Shown here in pieces: positions 41,591-50,716 of a stretch of DNA of 64,000 nt. The notes under the pieces are model-generated. The model did no database searches. It was not told the DNA's origin and saw only the letters and a list, made by a program, of their open reading frames with translations. Numbering within the stretch: position 1 is the first letter of the stretch; the number at the start of each line of letters is the position of its first letter. Source of the stretch: Acidobacteriota bacterium. GTDB taxonomy: Bacteria; Acidobacteriota; Vicinamibacteria; Fen-336. The stretch is from NCBI GenBank assembly GCA_011526565.1, contig WYBL01000047.1:24505-88504 (forward strand), read 5' to 3'. The position numbers and the translations under genes were made by a program.

Positions 41591-42347
41591 AGACGAGCGG
41601 CAGGCGACAGAGCATCAGCTCGTCGTTGTCCTGGATCGGCGTCAGCACGCCGTTTCCGAGCTTGGTGCCGTTGAGGAAGGTGCCGTTCATGGTGCCGATC
41701 TCCTCGGCGACGTAGAACTGGCCGTCCTTGAAGAGCACCCGCGCGTGGCGCCGCGAGATGTTCCGGCTCTGGTCTTCGCCCGTGAGGTCGACTTCCGGGC
41801 TGGTGCCGGTCACCGAGTCGAAGCGGCCGATCAGCGCCTCCGGCTTGAACACCGGGAACACGTTGCCGCTGGCGGGCGAAACGAAGTAGCACAGCGCCTG
41901 TGCGTTGAGCGTGCCGGCCGTGGCGCGCTCGGCGGGCCGAACCTCGTCGGGCAGCACCAGGTCGCCGCCGCGGGCCGCCATCTGCTCGATCTGCTTGTTG
42001 GTCTCGCGCAGCCGGATCGAATACTTCCGCAGCATGCGGATCGCGATCTCGGGGTTCTCCTTGATCATGTCCCCGAAGACCTCGGAGCTGATCACGATCA
42101 GGTCGCCCTCTTCGATCACCTCGGCGGTGGCGGAGCGCGGCAGCCGCTCGAGGATCGACATCTCGCCGAAGAAGTCGCCCTTCTCCAGCACGGCGAGCGT
42201 CACCTCGGAGCCGTCCTTGACTCGCTTCTTGATCGCGACCCGGGCGGTGCGGACGATGTACATCGCATCGCCTTCGTCGCCCTCGCGGAAGAGCACCTCG
42301 CCTGCCGGGAAGCGGGTCGTGAAGCGGTCGAAGGGGTTGGCGGCCAT
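41571..42347 (-). CDS. Cyclic-nucleotide-binding domain plus FHA-domain protein
   Basis: This 258-aa protein has an N-terminal CNBD (about 5-120) with the phosphate-binding cassette region FFGEMSILERLPRSATAEV, typical of CRP-type cNMP binding, and a C-terminal FHA domain (about 168-255; GRFDSVTG, SRRHARVLFKDG, NGTFLNG). There is no DNA-binding helix-turn-helix. It could relay cyclic-nucleotide signals to phosphothreonine partners made by Hanks kinases like those at 14-20 kb. It is last in a three-gene minus-strand operon, 4 bp after the membrane-protein gene. Confidence 0.85.
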   Translation of the reverse strand: MAANPFDRFTTRFPAGEVLFREGDEGDAMYIVRTARVAIKKRVKDGSEVTLAVLEKGDFFGEMSILERLPRSATAEVIEEGDLIVISSEVFGDMIKENPEIAIRMLRKYSIRLRETNKQIEQMAARGGDLVLPDEVRPAERATAGTLNAQALCYFVSPASGNVFPVFKPEALIGRFDSVTGTSPEVDLTGEDQSRNISRRHARVLFKDGQFYVAEEIGTMNGTFLNGTKLGNGVLTPIQDNDELMLCRLPLVFKLPTP

Positions 42348-42351
42348 GGGG

Positions 42352-44274
42352 CTAAAACGCGGCGGAGTCTAGCAGATCGGCCACGGCCGGGGGAGGCCGC
42401 ACGGCCTGTGCGCGGTGGGTGTCGAGCAGGTCCTGCAGCCGGGCCCCGCCCCACGCCAGGTGCCCCGCGAGCCACAGCGCCGCCAGCGCCCGGCGCCAGC
42501 CGCGGTCGGCGAAAGACGCCAGCCCGACGCCCGCCAGCACCGCCACCAGCGTCTCCGCGAACAGCACTTCCTTGAGGTCCTTGAACAGGCCGCCGCCGAA
42601 GGCGCGCAGCGCCAGCAGCGCCACCAGCGCCAGCCCCCAGGCGGCCAGCACCCGACGCACGGGCGGCCGCGCGCGGCGCAGGGCGAAGGCGCCCACGACG
42701 GCGGCGACCGTCGCGAACGGGCCGTAGAACGCCGCCGCCCGGGTCAGCGCGGCGTGGGGCGGAGGCGGCGACTCCCCCAGCGTGCCGGAGGCGCCGCCGG
42801 CCAGCTTGGCCGGCACGATCTCCGTGACGAAGGTGGCGACGAACGGCGCGTAGAGCGCCCCGACGGTGATCAGGGCGGCAGCGCCCCCGGTCAGCAGCCA
42901 GCGCCGCGCGCGGCCGCGGTCGCAGGCCGCGAGCGCCGCGAAGAACGCGCTCATGTTGAAGAGCGACGAGATGTAGAGCAGGCAGGAGGCGAGTGCCCAG
43001 CGGAACGGGGCCAGCGGCGGCGCGGCGCCGAGCCCGGTCCGCAGCGCGGCCAGGATCGCCCCGACGTCGAGCAGGTGCCCGACCACCGTGGGCCACATGG
43101 CGAGCAACAGCCGCGAGTGCATCGGCGCCATCGCCGCCGTGAAGGCCGCGGCGAGCGCTCCGGCCAGCGGCCCGGCCGCCCGCGCCGCCAGCGCGAAGGC
43201 GAGCGGCACCTGTGCGGCTCCCGCCAGCAGCGAGCAGAGCCGCAGCGCGTCCTCGATGCGGTCCGCGTCGCGCGGCGAGTCGCCCTGCGGCAGCCACGAG
43301 AAGGGCACGAAGAACAGCGGCGAGTACGGGAACGCGTAGGCCTTGCCGGCCACGTAACGGGGATAGGCCGTGTTGATGGTGCGCTGGGCCACCAGCCCGC
43401 GCTCGAGCACGCCGCCCTCGCTGCTGCTGAGGACGTAGACGTAGCGGCGGTGGTTCATCACGTCCGGGTAGTAGTAGCCCGGGTGGAAGACGGCCGCCGC
43501 CTTGACGGCCAGCGACACCGCGAAGATCGCGGCGACCAGCCCGCCGCGCGGGTGGCGCCGGAGGGCGAAGGCGCACAGCGCCGTCGCGGCGATCAGAGCG
43601 ACCCCCGCCTTGGTCGCCACGTGGGCTGCGGCCAGCGGGTCGGCCCTCGCGAACAGCAGCGCGCCGCAGCCGAAGGTCGCCGCAGTCGCCGCCGCCGCCA
43701 GCCGGCCCGCGCCTCCGAGCAGCAGCGCCGCGAAGAGCAGCGGCGGCAGGGCGATCAGCAGGGCCCGCGGCCAGCCGGTCACGGCGATGCGCCCTCCTTC
43801 GCCCACCGCGAACGCGAGCCAGTCGAAGCGCAGGCCGAGCCCGCGCGCCTCGCGGGTGTCGATCTCGAAGGCCGCACGCGCCGGCAGCGCGCGCGCCTGG
43901 CCGACGTCGATCCGGTCGACCCGGTCGGGACCGGCGGTCGCCGTGTAGCGGCCGACGGGCAGCCCGCCGACCTCGACCGTCACCGGCGCCGGGTCGGCGA
44001 CGATGCGGGCGGCGCTCCACGCGAGCCGGACGTCGCCCGACAGCTCCAGCGGCAGCTCGATGCGGGCGGACCGGCGGCTCCAGCGGGTCGTGCGCTGGCT
44101 GTCGGGCTCGATCTCGTAGAACGGCGCGAAGCCGCTGACCCAGGCGCCGTCGTTGGGCCCCAGGTTGAGCACGGCTGCGCGCGGCCCGTTCGCGCCGCGG
44201 CTGGCCGCCCACCCGAGCCCGCCGAGGGCGCCGACCAGGACCGCCGTGACGAGCCACGGCCGGGCCCAGCTCAT
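42352..44274 (-). CDS. Multi-pass membrane protein (GT-C-like)
   Basis: This 640-aa protein has an N-terminal membrane segment, an extracytoplasmic beta-rich stretch (about 30-165) and about 12 further hydrophobic helices. The layout resembles GT-C glycosyltransferases and related lipid-linked-sugar enzymes, with an HPGYYYPD motif in the first large loop like the acidic first loop of that superfamily. A role in cell-surface glycan synthesis is inferred. Its start overlaps the 476-aa gene stop by 4 nt and its stop is 4 bp from the CNBD-FHA gene, so the three form one operon. Confidence 0.72.
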   Translation of the reverse strand: MSWARPWLVTAVLVGALGGLGWAASRGANGPRAAVLNLGPNDGAWVSGFAPFYEIEPDSQRTTRWSRRSARIELPLELSGDVRLAWSAARIVADPAPVTVEVGGLPVGRYTATAGPDRVDRIDVGQARALPARAAFEIDTREARGLGLRFDWLAFAVGEGGRIAVTGWPRALLIALPPLLFAALLLGGAGRLAAAATAATFGCGALLFARADPLAAAHVATKAGVALIAATALCAFALRRHPRGGLVAAIFAVSLAVKAAAVFHPGYYYPDVMNHRRYVYVLSSSEGGVLERGLVAQRTINTAYPRYVAGKAYAFPYSPLFFVPFSWLPQGDSPRDADRIEDALRLCSLLAGAAQVPLAFALAARAAGPLAGALAAAFTAAMAPMHSRLLLAMWPTVVGHLLDVGAILAALRTGLGAAPPLAPFRWALASCLLYISSLFNMSAFFAALAACDRGRARRWLLTGGAAALITVGALYAPFVATFVTEIVPAKLAGGASGTLGESPPPPHAALTRAAAFYGPFATVAAVVGAFALRRARPPVRRVLAAWGLALVALLALRAFGGGLFKDLKEVLFAETLVAVLAGVGLASFADRGWRRALAALWLAGHLAWGGARLQDLLDTHRAQAVRPPPAVADLLDSAAF

Positions 44275-45701
44275 GCGCCGCGGCCGGCCTCGAGCTCGAT
44301 GGCGGCGGGCACGCCCTGGAGGATCGCGCGCTTGCTCACCTCGCGGTGGAGCGTCGAGAGGAAGGCGTCGAAGCGGTGCGCGATCTGCTGCAGCCCGGTC
44401 AGGCTCGCGCACTTGAGGATCTCGATGAAGAACAGCTCGAAGCCCGACCAGTCGCGGTACATCAGGTGCTTCATCTGGTGGTCGTAGAACCAGGAGATCT
44501 CCTCGCGCATGCGGGCGGCGGAGGCCTCGTCCTTCCCGGCCTGGAACTCGCGCAGCGCGCGGATCACCCGCGCCAGCCCGTCGCGCAGGGCCTGCGACTG
44601 CTCGAGCTTGGCCTTGAAGTCGTCGAAGATGGCGCGCCCGTCGACGGCCGGGTCGAAGGCCTGGGCGAGTTGCACGATCGACTGCTGGAACGCGTCGCGC
44701 AGGATGCCGTGGCTGTTCTCCACCCGCGCGCGCACGGCCTCCGACTGCCGCGCCGCGGAGAGGTCGACCAGCTCGGTGTTGATCACCTTCTTGAGCTCCA
44801 GCGGCAGGCAGTACACGAGCGAGTCGCAGAGCTGGACGAACGGGCGCTCCGCGTCCATCGCCTTCAGCACCTTGCGCTCGAGGTAGGCGGTCAGCAGCCG
44901 GGCCTCGGACGTGATCAGCGCGAAGATCAGGATCGAGTTGCGCAGTTCCTCGTCGGACAGCCGCTGCGGGTCGGCGTAGTCGAGGTAGTGCAGCAGCCGG
45001 AACAGCTCGAGGAACACCTTGGCCGCGTGGCGCCGCTCGGCGGGCGACTCGATGCCGCGGATCACGGCGGCGACGCTCTGGTTGCTGATGCGGTCGTGGA
45101 CCGGCTTGAACTTCTTGTCGATCAGCAGCGCCAGCAGGTGGCTGCGGCGGATCTCCCGGTACAGCCCCTTGCCCACGGCCGAGAACGCCGTGTACGGGAT
45201 GCGCGCGAGCTTCGAGAGCTCGGCCAGCAGGACGTGGATGTCCTCGAACGACTCGCGCAGGAGCGCCAGTTCCGCCTCGGGCGTCGACTGCCGCAGCAGC
45301 TTCTCGATGTAGGGGTCGACCACCTCGTCCTTCTTGAGGTAGCCGTCCAGGAACTTGCCGAAGCGCTCCTGGTCGACCTGCTCCTGGGTCAGGATCGCGG
45401 CGCAGAGCTGCATCACCCGCAGCAGCACGTTGTCGACCAGCCGCAGTTCTTCGGACCAGTTGCGCAGCGCGAGCTGGGTCTGCTCCTTCTCCGACAGCGG
45501 CTGGTTCTTGATGCGGAAGAAGCGCTCGAAGGCGCGCAGCCACATCTCCAGCTCGAAGAGCTCCTTCGTGCGGCCGGACTCCTCGACCTGCTCCATCCAC
45601 TGGCGCATCTGGCCGCGGAGGAACTCGGACCCGGAGCGGACGTCGCGCTCCGGCCGGGGCCCGGGCAGGGCGGTGACGACCGGAGGGGGGCCTTCGCTCA
45701 T
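44271..45701 (-). CDS. All-helical cytoplasmic protein of unknown function
   Basis: This 476-aa protein is soluble and predicted almost entirely helical, rich in Leu, Glu and Arg, with no signal peptide, no transmembrane segment and no recognised motif. Repeating stretches such as LLRESFEDIHVLLAELSKLARIPYTAFS and RHAAKVFLELFRLLHYLDY suggest helical bundles. It opens a three-gene operon with a GT-C-like membrane protein and a CNBD-FHA protein. A consensus TATAAT lies 10 bp before its ATG, so the mRNA is probably leaderless or nearly so. Confidence 0.7.
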   Translation of the reverse strand: MSEGPPPVVTALPGPRPERDVRSGSEFLRGQMRQWMEQVEESGRTKELFELEMWLRAFERFFRIKNQPLSEKEQTQLALRNWSEELRLVDNVLLRVMQLCAAILTQEQVDQERFGKFLDGYLKKDEVVDPYIEKLLRQSTPEAELALLRESFEDIHVLLAELSKLARIPYTAFSAVGKGLYREIRRSHLLALLIDKKFKPVHDRISNQSVAAVIRGIESPAERRHAAKVFLELFRLLHYLDYADPQRLSDEELRNSILIFALITSEARLLTAYLERKVLKAMDAERPFVQLCDSLVYCLPLELKKVINTELVDLSAARQSEAVRARVENSHGILRDAFQQSIVQLAQAFDPAVDGRAIFDDFKAKLEQSQALRDGLARVIRALREFQAGKDEASAARMREEISWFYDHQMKHLMYRDWSGFELFFIEILKCASLTGLQQIAHRFDAFLSTLHREVSKRAILQGVPAAIELEAGRGA

Positions 45702-45711
45702 CGCGCCAGAG

Positions 45712-45717
45712 ATTATA
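45712..45717 (-). promoter_or_regulatory. Consensus -10 box giving a near-leaderless start
   Basis: A perfect TATAAT on the minus strand ends 10 bp upstream of the ATG at 45701. No good -35 is seen at the right distance. Transcription would begin within a few nucleotides of the start codon. Confidence 0.45.
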
Positions 45718-45779
45718 GGTGTTTGCCCGCCTCGGGCCCCGGGCCTTAAACTTGACGGCTTGATGGAGATCTACGCCCC

Positions 45780-46127
45780 GTGAACCTCGGAACGCTCTGG
45801 GAGCGCTACCTCGCGCTGTCCACGACCCTGCAGATCCTGATCCCGCTCTTCTTCTTCGTGGTCGGCGGCGAGCTGCTGCTCGGCAAGGTCTTCCCGAAGT
45901 CGGCCGCCTACCGGGCCTGGAAGGGCTTCTTCGAGAAGCTCGGCCACGTCTGGTCGGTCGTGCTGCTGTCGATCATCTACTTCGTGGCGGTCGGCCCGGT
46001 GGCGCTGGGCCTCAAGCTCGCGGGCAAGGACGTGCTCGACCTGGCGCTGGAGCCGGAGGCCTCGTTCTGGCGCAAGCACGAGAAGAACCCGCTCGACCCG
46101 GTGCGCGCGGCGCGCCACCAGTTCTAG
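45780..46127 (+). CDS. SxtJ-like small membrane protein
   Basis: This 115-aa protein has two hydrophobic segments (about 17-35 and 57-80) and a charged, Pro-containing C-terminus (FWRKHEKNPLDPVRAARHQF). Small SxtJ-type proteins of this kind are found next to NodU/SxtI carbamoyltransferases in cyanobacterial saxitoxin loci and other bacteria, always with unknown function. Start GTG at 45780, 6 bp before the carbamoyltransferase gene. A membrane scaffold for the enzyme is a plausible guess. Confidence 0.7.
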   Translation: MNLGTLWERYLALSTTLQILIPLFFFVVGGELLLGKVFPKSAAYRAWKGFFEKLGHVWSVVLLSIIYFVAVGPVALGLKLAGKDVLDLALEPEASFWRKHEKNPLDPVRAARHQF

Positions 46128-46133
46128 GACTCC

Positions 46134-47876
46134 ATGTACATCCTCGGCCTGTCCTGCTTCTACCACGACTCTGCCGCCGCCCTGCTCAAGGACGGCGAGG
46201 TCGTGGCCGCCGCCCAGGAGGAGCGCTTCACCCGCAAGCGCCACGACTCCGACTTCCCCGCCCGCGCGGTCCGCTACGTGCTGAAGGAGGCGGGCATCGG
46301 CCCCGAGCAGCTCGACGCGGTCGGCTTCTACGACAAGCCGCTGCTGAAGTTCGAGCGCATGCTCGAGACCTACCTCGCGACCTTCCCGAAGTCGTTCGGC
46401 TCCTTCCGCACCGCGATGCCGGTGTGGATGAAGGAGAAGCTCTGGGTGCCGTCGCTGATCCGGCGCGAGCTCAAGCCCTACAAGGGGCCGATCCTGTTCG
46501 CCGAGCACCACATGAGCCACGCGGCCTCGGCGTTCCTGGTGTCCCCCTTCGAGGAGGCCGCGATCCTGACCGTCGACGGCGTCGGCGAGTGGGCGACGTC
46601 CTCGTTCGGCGTCGGCCGCGGCACCGACATCGAGATGTTCAAGGAGATCCGCTTCCCGCACAGCCTGGGTCTCCTCTACAGCGCCTTCACCTACTACCTC
46701 GGCTTCAAGGTCAACTCGGCCGAGTACAAGGTGATGGGCCTGGCGCCCTACGGCAAGCCGGTCCACTTCGACCGGGTCATGAACGAGATGCTCCACCTCC
46801 AGGAGGACGGCTCGTTCAAGCTCGACATGAAGTACTTCGACTACGGCCACGGGCTGCGGATGACCTCCGAGGCCTTCCACGACTTCTTCGGCGGGCCGCC
46901 GCGCAAGCCGGAGTCGTGGATGAGCGAGCGCGAGTTCGACATCGCCGCCACCGTGCAGAAGGTCTGCGAAGAAGTGGTGCTGACGATGGTCCGCCACATC
47001 CACAAGGAGACGGGGCTGACCGACCTGTGCATGGCGGGCGGCGTGGCCCTCAACTGCGTGGCCAACGGCCGCATCGTCAAGGAGACCCCGATCAAGCGGC
47101 TCTTCGTGCAGCCGGCTGCCGGCGACGCCGGCGGCGCGGTCGGCGTCGCCCACTGGCTCTACAACACGCTCGACAAGAAGCCGCGCGGCAAGGCCTGGCA
47201 GCACGCCTACCTCGGTCCCGAGTTCAGCCGCGACGAGATCAAGGCCGACCTCGACGCCGCCGGCGCCGTCTACGAGGAGTATCCCCAGCCCGAGCTGCTC
47301 CGGAAGACCGCCGAGCTGATCTCGCAGAGCCAGGTCGTCGGCTGGTTCCAGGGCCGGATGGAGTTCGGGCCCCGCGCCCTGGGCGGCCGCAGCATCCTGG
47401 CCGACCCGCGCGACGTGAACATGCGCGACACCCTCAACATGAAGATCAAGTTCCGCGAGGGCTTCCGCCCGTTCGCCCCGTCGGTGATGGCCGACAAGGC
47501 GTCCGAGTGGTTCGACCTCGACTGCGAGAGCCCCTTCATGCTGCTGGTGGCGCCGGTGCGCGAGGGCAAGCGCTTCATCCCCTCGGTCACCCACGTCGAC
47601 CACTCGGCCCGCCTGCAGACGGTGAGCGAGGAGCAGAACCCGGCGTACTACGGCCTGATGCGCGAGTTCGAGAAGATCACCGGCGTGCCGCTCGTGATCA
47701 ACACCTCGTTCAACGTGCGCGGCGAACCGATCGTGTGCACCCCGCGCGACGCGTGGCTGTGCTTCATGCGCACCAACATGGACGCGCTGGCGATCGGGCC
47801 GTTCCTTCTGAAGAAACCGGCTCAGCCGCCCTTCCGCGAGGACGTGGACTGGCGCAGCCTTTACGCGTTGGACTAG
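46134..47876 (+). CDS. NodU/CmcH-family O-carbamoyltransferase
   Basis: This 580-aa enzyme has an N-terminal ASKHA-type fold beginning YILGLSCFYHDSAAALLKDG, metal and carbamoyl-adenylate residues in the EEHHMSHAASAF region, and a C-terminal part with MEFGPRALGGRSILADPR and INTSFN, the signature of NodU/TobZ carbamoyltransferases. It transfers a carbamoyl group from carbamoyl phosphate through a carbamoyl-AMP intermediate to a hydroxyl. The acceptor is unknown. Flanking SxtJ-like and SxtK-like small proteins suggest a membrane-associated complex. About 15 bp separate it from the following gene. Confidence 0.92.
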   Translation: MYILGLSCFYHDSAAALLKDGEVVAAAQEERFTRKRHDSDFPARAVRYVLKEAGIGPEQLDAVGFYDKPLLKFERMLETYLATFPKSFGSFRTAMPVWMKEKLWVPSLIRRELKPYKGPILFAEHHMSHAASAFLVSPFEEAAILTVDGVGEWATSSFGVGRGTDIEMFKEIRFPHSLGLLYSAFTYYLGFKVNSAEYKVMGLAPYGKPVHFDRVMNEMLHLQEDGSFKLDMKYFDYGHGLRMTSEAFHDFFGGPPRKPESWMSEREFDIAATVQKVCEEVVLTMVRHIHKETGLTDLCMAGGVALNCVANGRIVKETPIKRLFVQPAAGDAGGAVGVAHWLYNTLDKKPRGKAWQHAYLGPEFSRDEIKADLDAAGAVYEEYPQPELLRKTAELISQSQVVGWFQGRMEFGPRALGGRSILADPRDVNMRDTLNMKIKFREGFRPFAPSVMADKASEWFDLDCESPFMLLVAPVREGKRFIPSVTHVDHSARLQTVSEEQNPAYYGLMREFEKITGVPLVINTSFNVRGEPIVCTPRDAWLCFMRTNMDALAIGPFLLKKPAQPPFREDVDWRSLYALD

Positions 47877-47890
47877 GAGCAGGGGCGAAG

Positions 47891-48067
47891 ATGGCGTTCG
47901 AGGAAAGCAGGGAGAAGCTCGGCATCCTGGCCGAGCTGTGGGCCTTCATGAAGGTCCGCAAGAAGTGGTGGCTGGGCCCCATCATCCTGATGATCGTGCT
48001 GCTGGGCCTGCTGGTGGTCTTCACCCAGGGAACCGCGGTCGCCCCCTTCATCTACACGCTGTTTTAG
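47891..48067 (+). CDS. DUF5989/SxtK-like single-span membrane protein
   Basis: This 58-aa protein has an N-terminal amphipathic helix (ESREKLGILAELWAFMKVRKKWW) and one hydrophobic segment (GPIILMIVLLGLLVVFTQG). This matches the DUF5989/SxtK type that follows NodU-like carbamoyltransferases. Together with the SxtJ-like protein it completes a three-gene set. Because of its size it could be missed by a length cut-off. Function unknown; probably holds the carbamoyltransferase at the membrane. Confidence 0.8.
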   Translation: MAFEESREKLGILAELWAFMKVRKKWWLGPIILMIVLLGLLVVFTQGTAVAPFIYTLF

Positions 48068-48088
48068 GCGTTTCCGGGCCGGAAAAGG

Positions 48089-48124
48089 AACGGCGCCCGC
48101 CCCTTTTCGGGAGCGGGCGCCGTT
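48089..48124. terminator. Bidirectional hairpin terminator
   Basis: A perfect 12-bp stem, AACGGCGCCCGC / GCGGGCGCCGTT, with a 12-nt loop lies between the plus-strand DUF5989 gene and the convergent TonB receptor gene. The loop includes a TTTTC stretch. It lacks a clean T-run, but symmetry and position suit both strands. Confidence 0.7.
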
Positions 48125-48147
48125 CGCGCTTTCGCTGAAGGTCGGTT

Positions 48148-50592
48148 CTAGAAGGTGAACCGGACCTCGCCGACGATGTTGCGCATGATGTAGTCGCCGA
48201 AGTTGTGCTGCTGGATCTCCTCGTTCAGCAGGTTCGTGCCCTTGACCGAGGTCACGATCTTGCCGCCGTTCCACTTGAGGCCGATGCTGGCGTTGACCAG
48301 CGTGTAGGCCTCGGTCGGGCCGTTGAACGTCGGCCCCAGCACGTCCGTCCAGAACGCCTCGGAGGCGTAGTTGACGTTGGCGTTGACGACCCAGCGGTCG
48401 TTGTTGAAATTCATCCCGACGTTGAAGCGGTGCTTCGGCGACAGCGACAGCTCGGCGTAGGGGTACTCCGAGACGTCCTCGGGCTCGGGGTCGTCCTGCC
48501 ACGAGTAGTTGGCATAGGCGGACAGCTCGCGGCTGAACGCATGGTCGATCGAGGCCTCGAAGCCGACGTTGCGCACCGAGCCGAGGTTCAGGTAGGTGAA
48601 CTCGGCGGGCAGGCACACGCCCAGCGCCCGGAGCTGCTCGACGATCAGCGGCGCGACGGCCGCGGGGATGAACGGCGACAGCGCCTGGCTCCAGCCCGGC
48701 GGCGGATTGGCCGCGGTGTAGCGCTTGCGGCAGGTGTCGGTGACGAAGTTGATGTTGTCGTCGGTGTCGTTGATGTAGGCCGCGAGGCCGACCGTCGTGC
48801 GGCCGTTGAACGTGCCCGTGTAGCCGATCTCGTACGCCGTCAGCGCCTCTTCCTTCAGCTCGTGCCCGGACGGCTCGCCGAGCTGCGGCACCGCGGAGCC
48901 CGCGGAGCGCGTCACGACGTTGAACACCCGGCTGCCGAACACCGGGTTGAGCAGCCCGAGCGGGAGCTGGCCGGTGACGGTGTTGACGTCGAGGTAGTTG
49001 TTGATCGCCGAGGGCGAGCGGAAGGCCTTGTTGTAGGACACGCGGAACGAGTGCGACTGGCTCGGCTTGAACATCGCCGTCACGCGCGGCGAGAAGACCG
49101 GGTCGTCGATGTTGCCGAACTTGTCGACCCGGATGCCCGCCGCCAGGCGGAACTTGTCGACGAAGAACTCCTCCTGGAAGTAGGCGCCGATCTCGGTGCG
49201 GTCCTCGGCGGCGGGGGCGATCGTCAGGTCGAAGGTGTTGCGGCGGACGTTGCCGCCGTAAGTCAGCACGTGGCGGCCGCCGACCAGGTTGCTGTTGCCG
49301 ATCTCGAAGTCGTAGGTGCCGGTCTTGAACCCGAGCACCAGCGGGCGGCCCGTGCGGGCGTCGACCGAGAGCAGGTTCGGCGCCTCGCCGTCGAAGTAGT
49401 TGGCGAACATCGCGGTCTTGAACGCGCCCTTCCGGTAGCCGGCGCGGCCGTAGGCCATGTAGGCGCCGTCCTGGAGGTTGAAGGGGCCGATGCCGGTGTG
49501 GACGATGCCCTGGGTTCCGACGTAGCCGCCGGCGAAGCCGAGCGTGCCGCCGTTGCCCGTCTCGCGGTCGACCCGCAGGTCGACCTTCGGCTGCTCGGTC
49601 CCGTTGTTCGCGAAGTTCGGGTACGGCGCGCCGCCGGTGCGGAAGCTCGCGTCCAGCGGGTGGCTGCCGAGCGGCACCGTGCCGCTCGGGCGGGCGTAGG
49701 GGTCCGACTTGAAGTAGCTGGCGGTCAGGCGGTACGAGAGCGTGTCGTTCGGGGCGCCCGCGTAACCGAACTGCGCGCCGTAGTTCTGCCCGGCGTCTTC
49801 GCCCGATGTCGTGCCCAGGTCGCGGTCGAACAGGCCGCCGGAGAGCGCGAAGTAGCCGCCGGGGTTCTCGCGCGGCGTCTTGGTGATGATGTTGACGACG
49901 CCGGTCAGCGCGTTCGCGCCCCAGACCGCGGACGCGGGGCCGCGCACGACCTCGATCTGCTTGATGTCGGCCGGGTTGTTGGGCACCAGCTCCCACACGA
50001 TCAGGCCGAAGAAGTCGAGGTAGATCGAGCGGCCGTCGAGCAGCGCGAGCTGGCTCGACGACAGCGTCGAGGTGCCCTGGCGCGCGGTGATGTTGATGTC
50101 GCGGGCCGAGGTCTGGATGATGTTGACGCCCGGCACCGAGCGCAGCAGGTCGCCCATGTTCTGGGCCGGCGACGCCAGGATCTGCTCCGAGCTGACGACG
50201 GACAGCGTGGCCGGGGCATCGACGATCGAGGTCTCGCTCTTGGACGCCGAGACGACGACTTCTTCGCCGCGCAGCGCGATGCCCAGGCCGAAGCTGAGGT
50301 TCACCCCGGAGGTGGCGCCCACGGTCACGGTCTGGCTCTGCGCCTTGAAGCCCATCAGGTCGGCGGTCACCCGGTAGTTGCCGGCCGCCAGGCCGGTGAT
50401 CGTGAAGCGACCGTCCGCGCCGGTGGTCGCCATGTGGGCGCCGCCCGGCCCGCTGGCATTCACGGTCGCGCCGGGCAGGGCCGCGCCCGTCTCGTCGTTG
50501 ACGACGCCCGTGATGCTGGCCGGCTCCGGCTCCGCGAACGCGGGCAGGCCGAGGACCAGCATCAGGGCGATCGCGAAGAAGTGTCGCTTCAT
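48148..50592 (-). CDS. TonB-dependent receptor with carboxypeptidase-like N-terminal domain
   Basis: This 814-aa outer-membrane protein has a signal peptide (MKRHFFAIALMLVLGLPAFA), a carboxypeptidase-regulatory-like beta domain (about 25-105; SITGVVNDETGAALPGATV), a plug domain (about 115-230; DLLRSVPGVNI and VRGPASAVWGANALTGVVNI) and a beta-barrel ending with GEVRFTF, whose terminal Phe is the BAM signal. It imports a large ligand, such as a siderophore, cobalamin or glycan; which one cannot be inferred. CAGGAGGA precedes the ATG. The leader upstream (50593-50821) contains two inverted repeats. The gene converges on the SxtK-like gene across the terminator. Confidence 0.92.
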   Translation of the reverse strand: MKRHFFAIALMLVLGLPAFAEPEPASITGVVNDETGAALPGATVNASGPGGAHMATTGADGRFTITGLAAGNYRVTADLMGFKAQSQTVTVGATSGVNLSFGLGIALRGEEVVVSASKSETSIVDAPATLSVVSSEQILASPAQNMGDLLRSVPGVNIIQTSARDINITARQGTSTLSSSQLALLDGRSIYLDFFGLIVWELVPNNPADIKQIEVVRGPASAVWGANALTGVVNIITKTPRENPGGYFALSGGLFDRDLGTTSGEDAGQNYGAQFGYAGAPNDTLSYRLTASYFKSDPYARPSGTVPLGSHPLDASFRTGGAPYPNFANNGTEQPKVDLRVDRETGNGGTLGFAGGYVGTQGIVHTGIGPFNLQDGAYMAYGRAGYRKGAFKTAMFANYFDGEAPNLLSVDARTGRPLVLGFKTGTYDFEIGNSNLVGGRHVLTYGGNVRRNTFDLTIAPAAEDRTEIGAYFQEEFFVDKFRLAAGIRVDKFGNIDDPVFSPRVTAMFKPSQSHSFRVSYNKAFRSPSAINNYLDVNTVTGQLPLGLLNPVFGSRVFNVVTRSAGSAVPQLGEPSGHELKEEALTAYEIGYTGTFNGRTTVGLAAYINDTDDNINFVTDTCRKRYTAANPPPGWSQALSPFIPAAVAPLIVEQLRALGVCLPAEFTYLNLGSVRNVGFEASIDHAFSRELSAYANYSWQDDPEPEDVSEYPYAELSLSPKHRFNVGMNFNNDRWVVNANVNYASEAFWTDVLGPTFNGPTEAYTLVNASIGLKWNGGKIVTSVKGTNLLNEEIQQHNFGDYIMRNIVGEVRFTF

Positions 50593-50700
50593 GCTCTGAC
50601 GTCCTCCTGTGGAGAACTCTCTTTTCCCAGGCCAAACGCATCCGGGCCGGGCGGCGTCCTGGTTTCCGCCGCCGGCCAAGAGGGTCGAGTGCTTGTGTTT

Positions 50701-50716
50701 TTCGGGAAGTCCCGAA
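50701..50716. promoter_or_regulatory. Perfect 16-bp dyad in the TonB receptor leader
   Basis: TTCGGGA-AG-TCCCGAA is fully symmetric about a 2-bp centre, with the loop too small for an RNA hairpin, so a DNA-binding site is more likely. It lies 110 bp upstream of the receptor start and beside a T5 tract. Confidence 0.4.
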
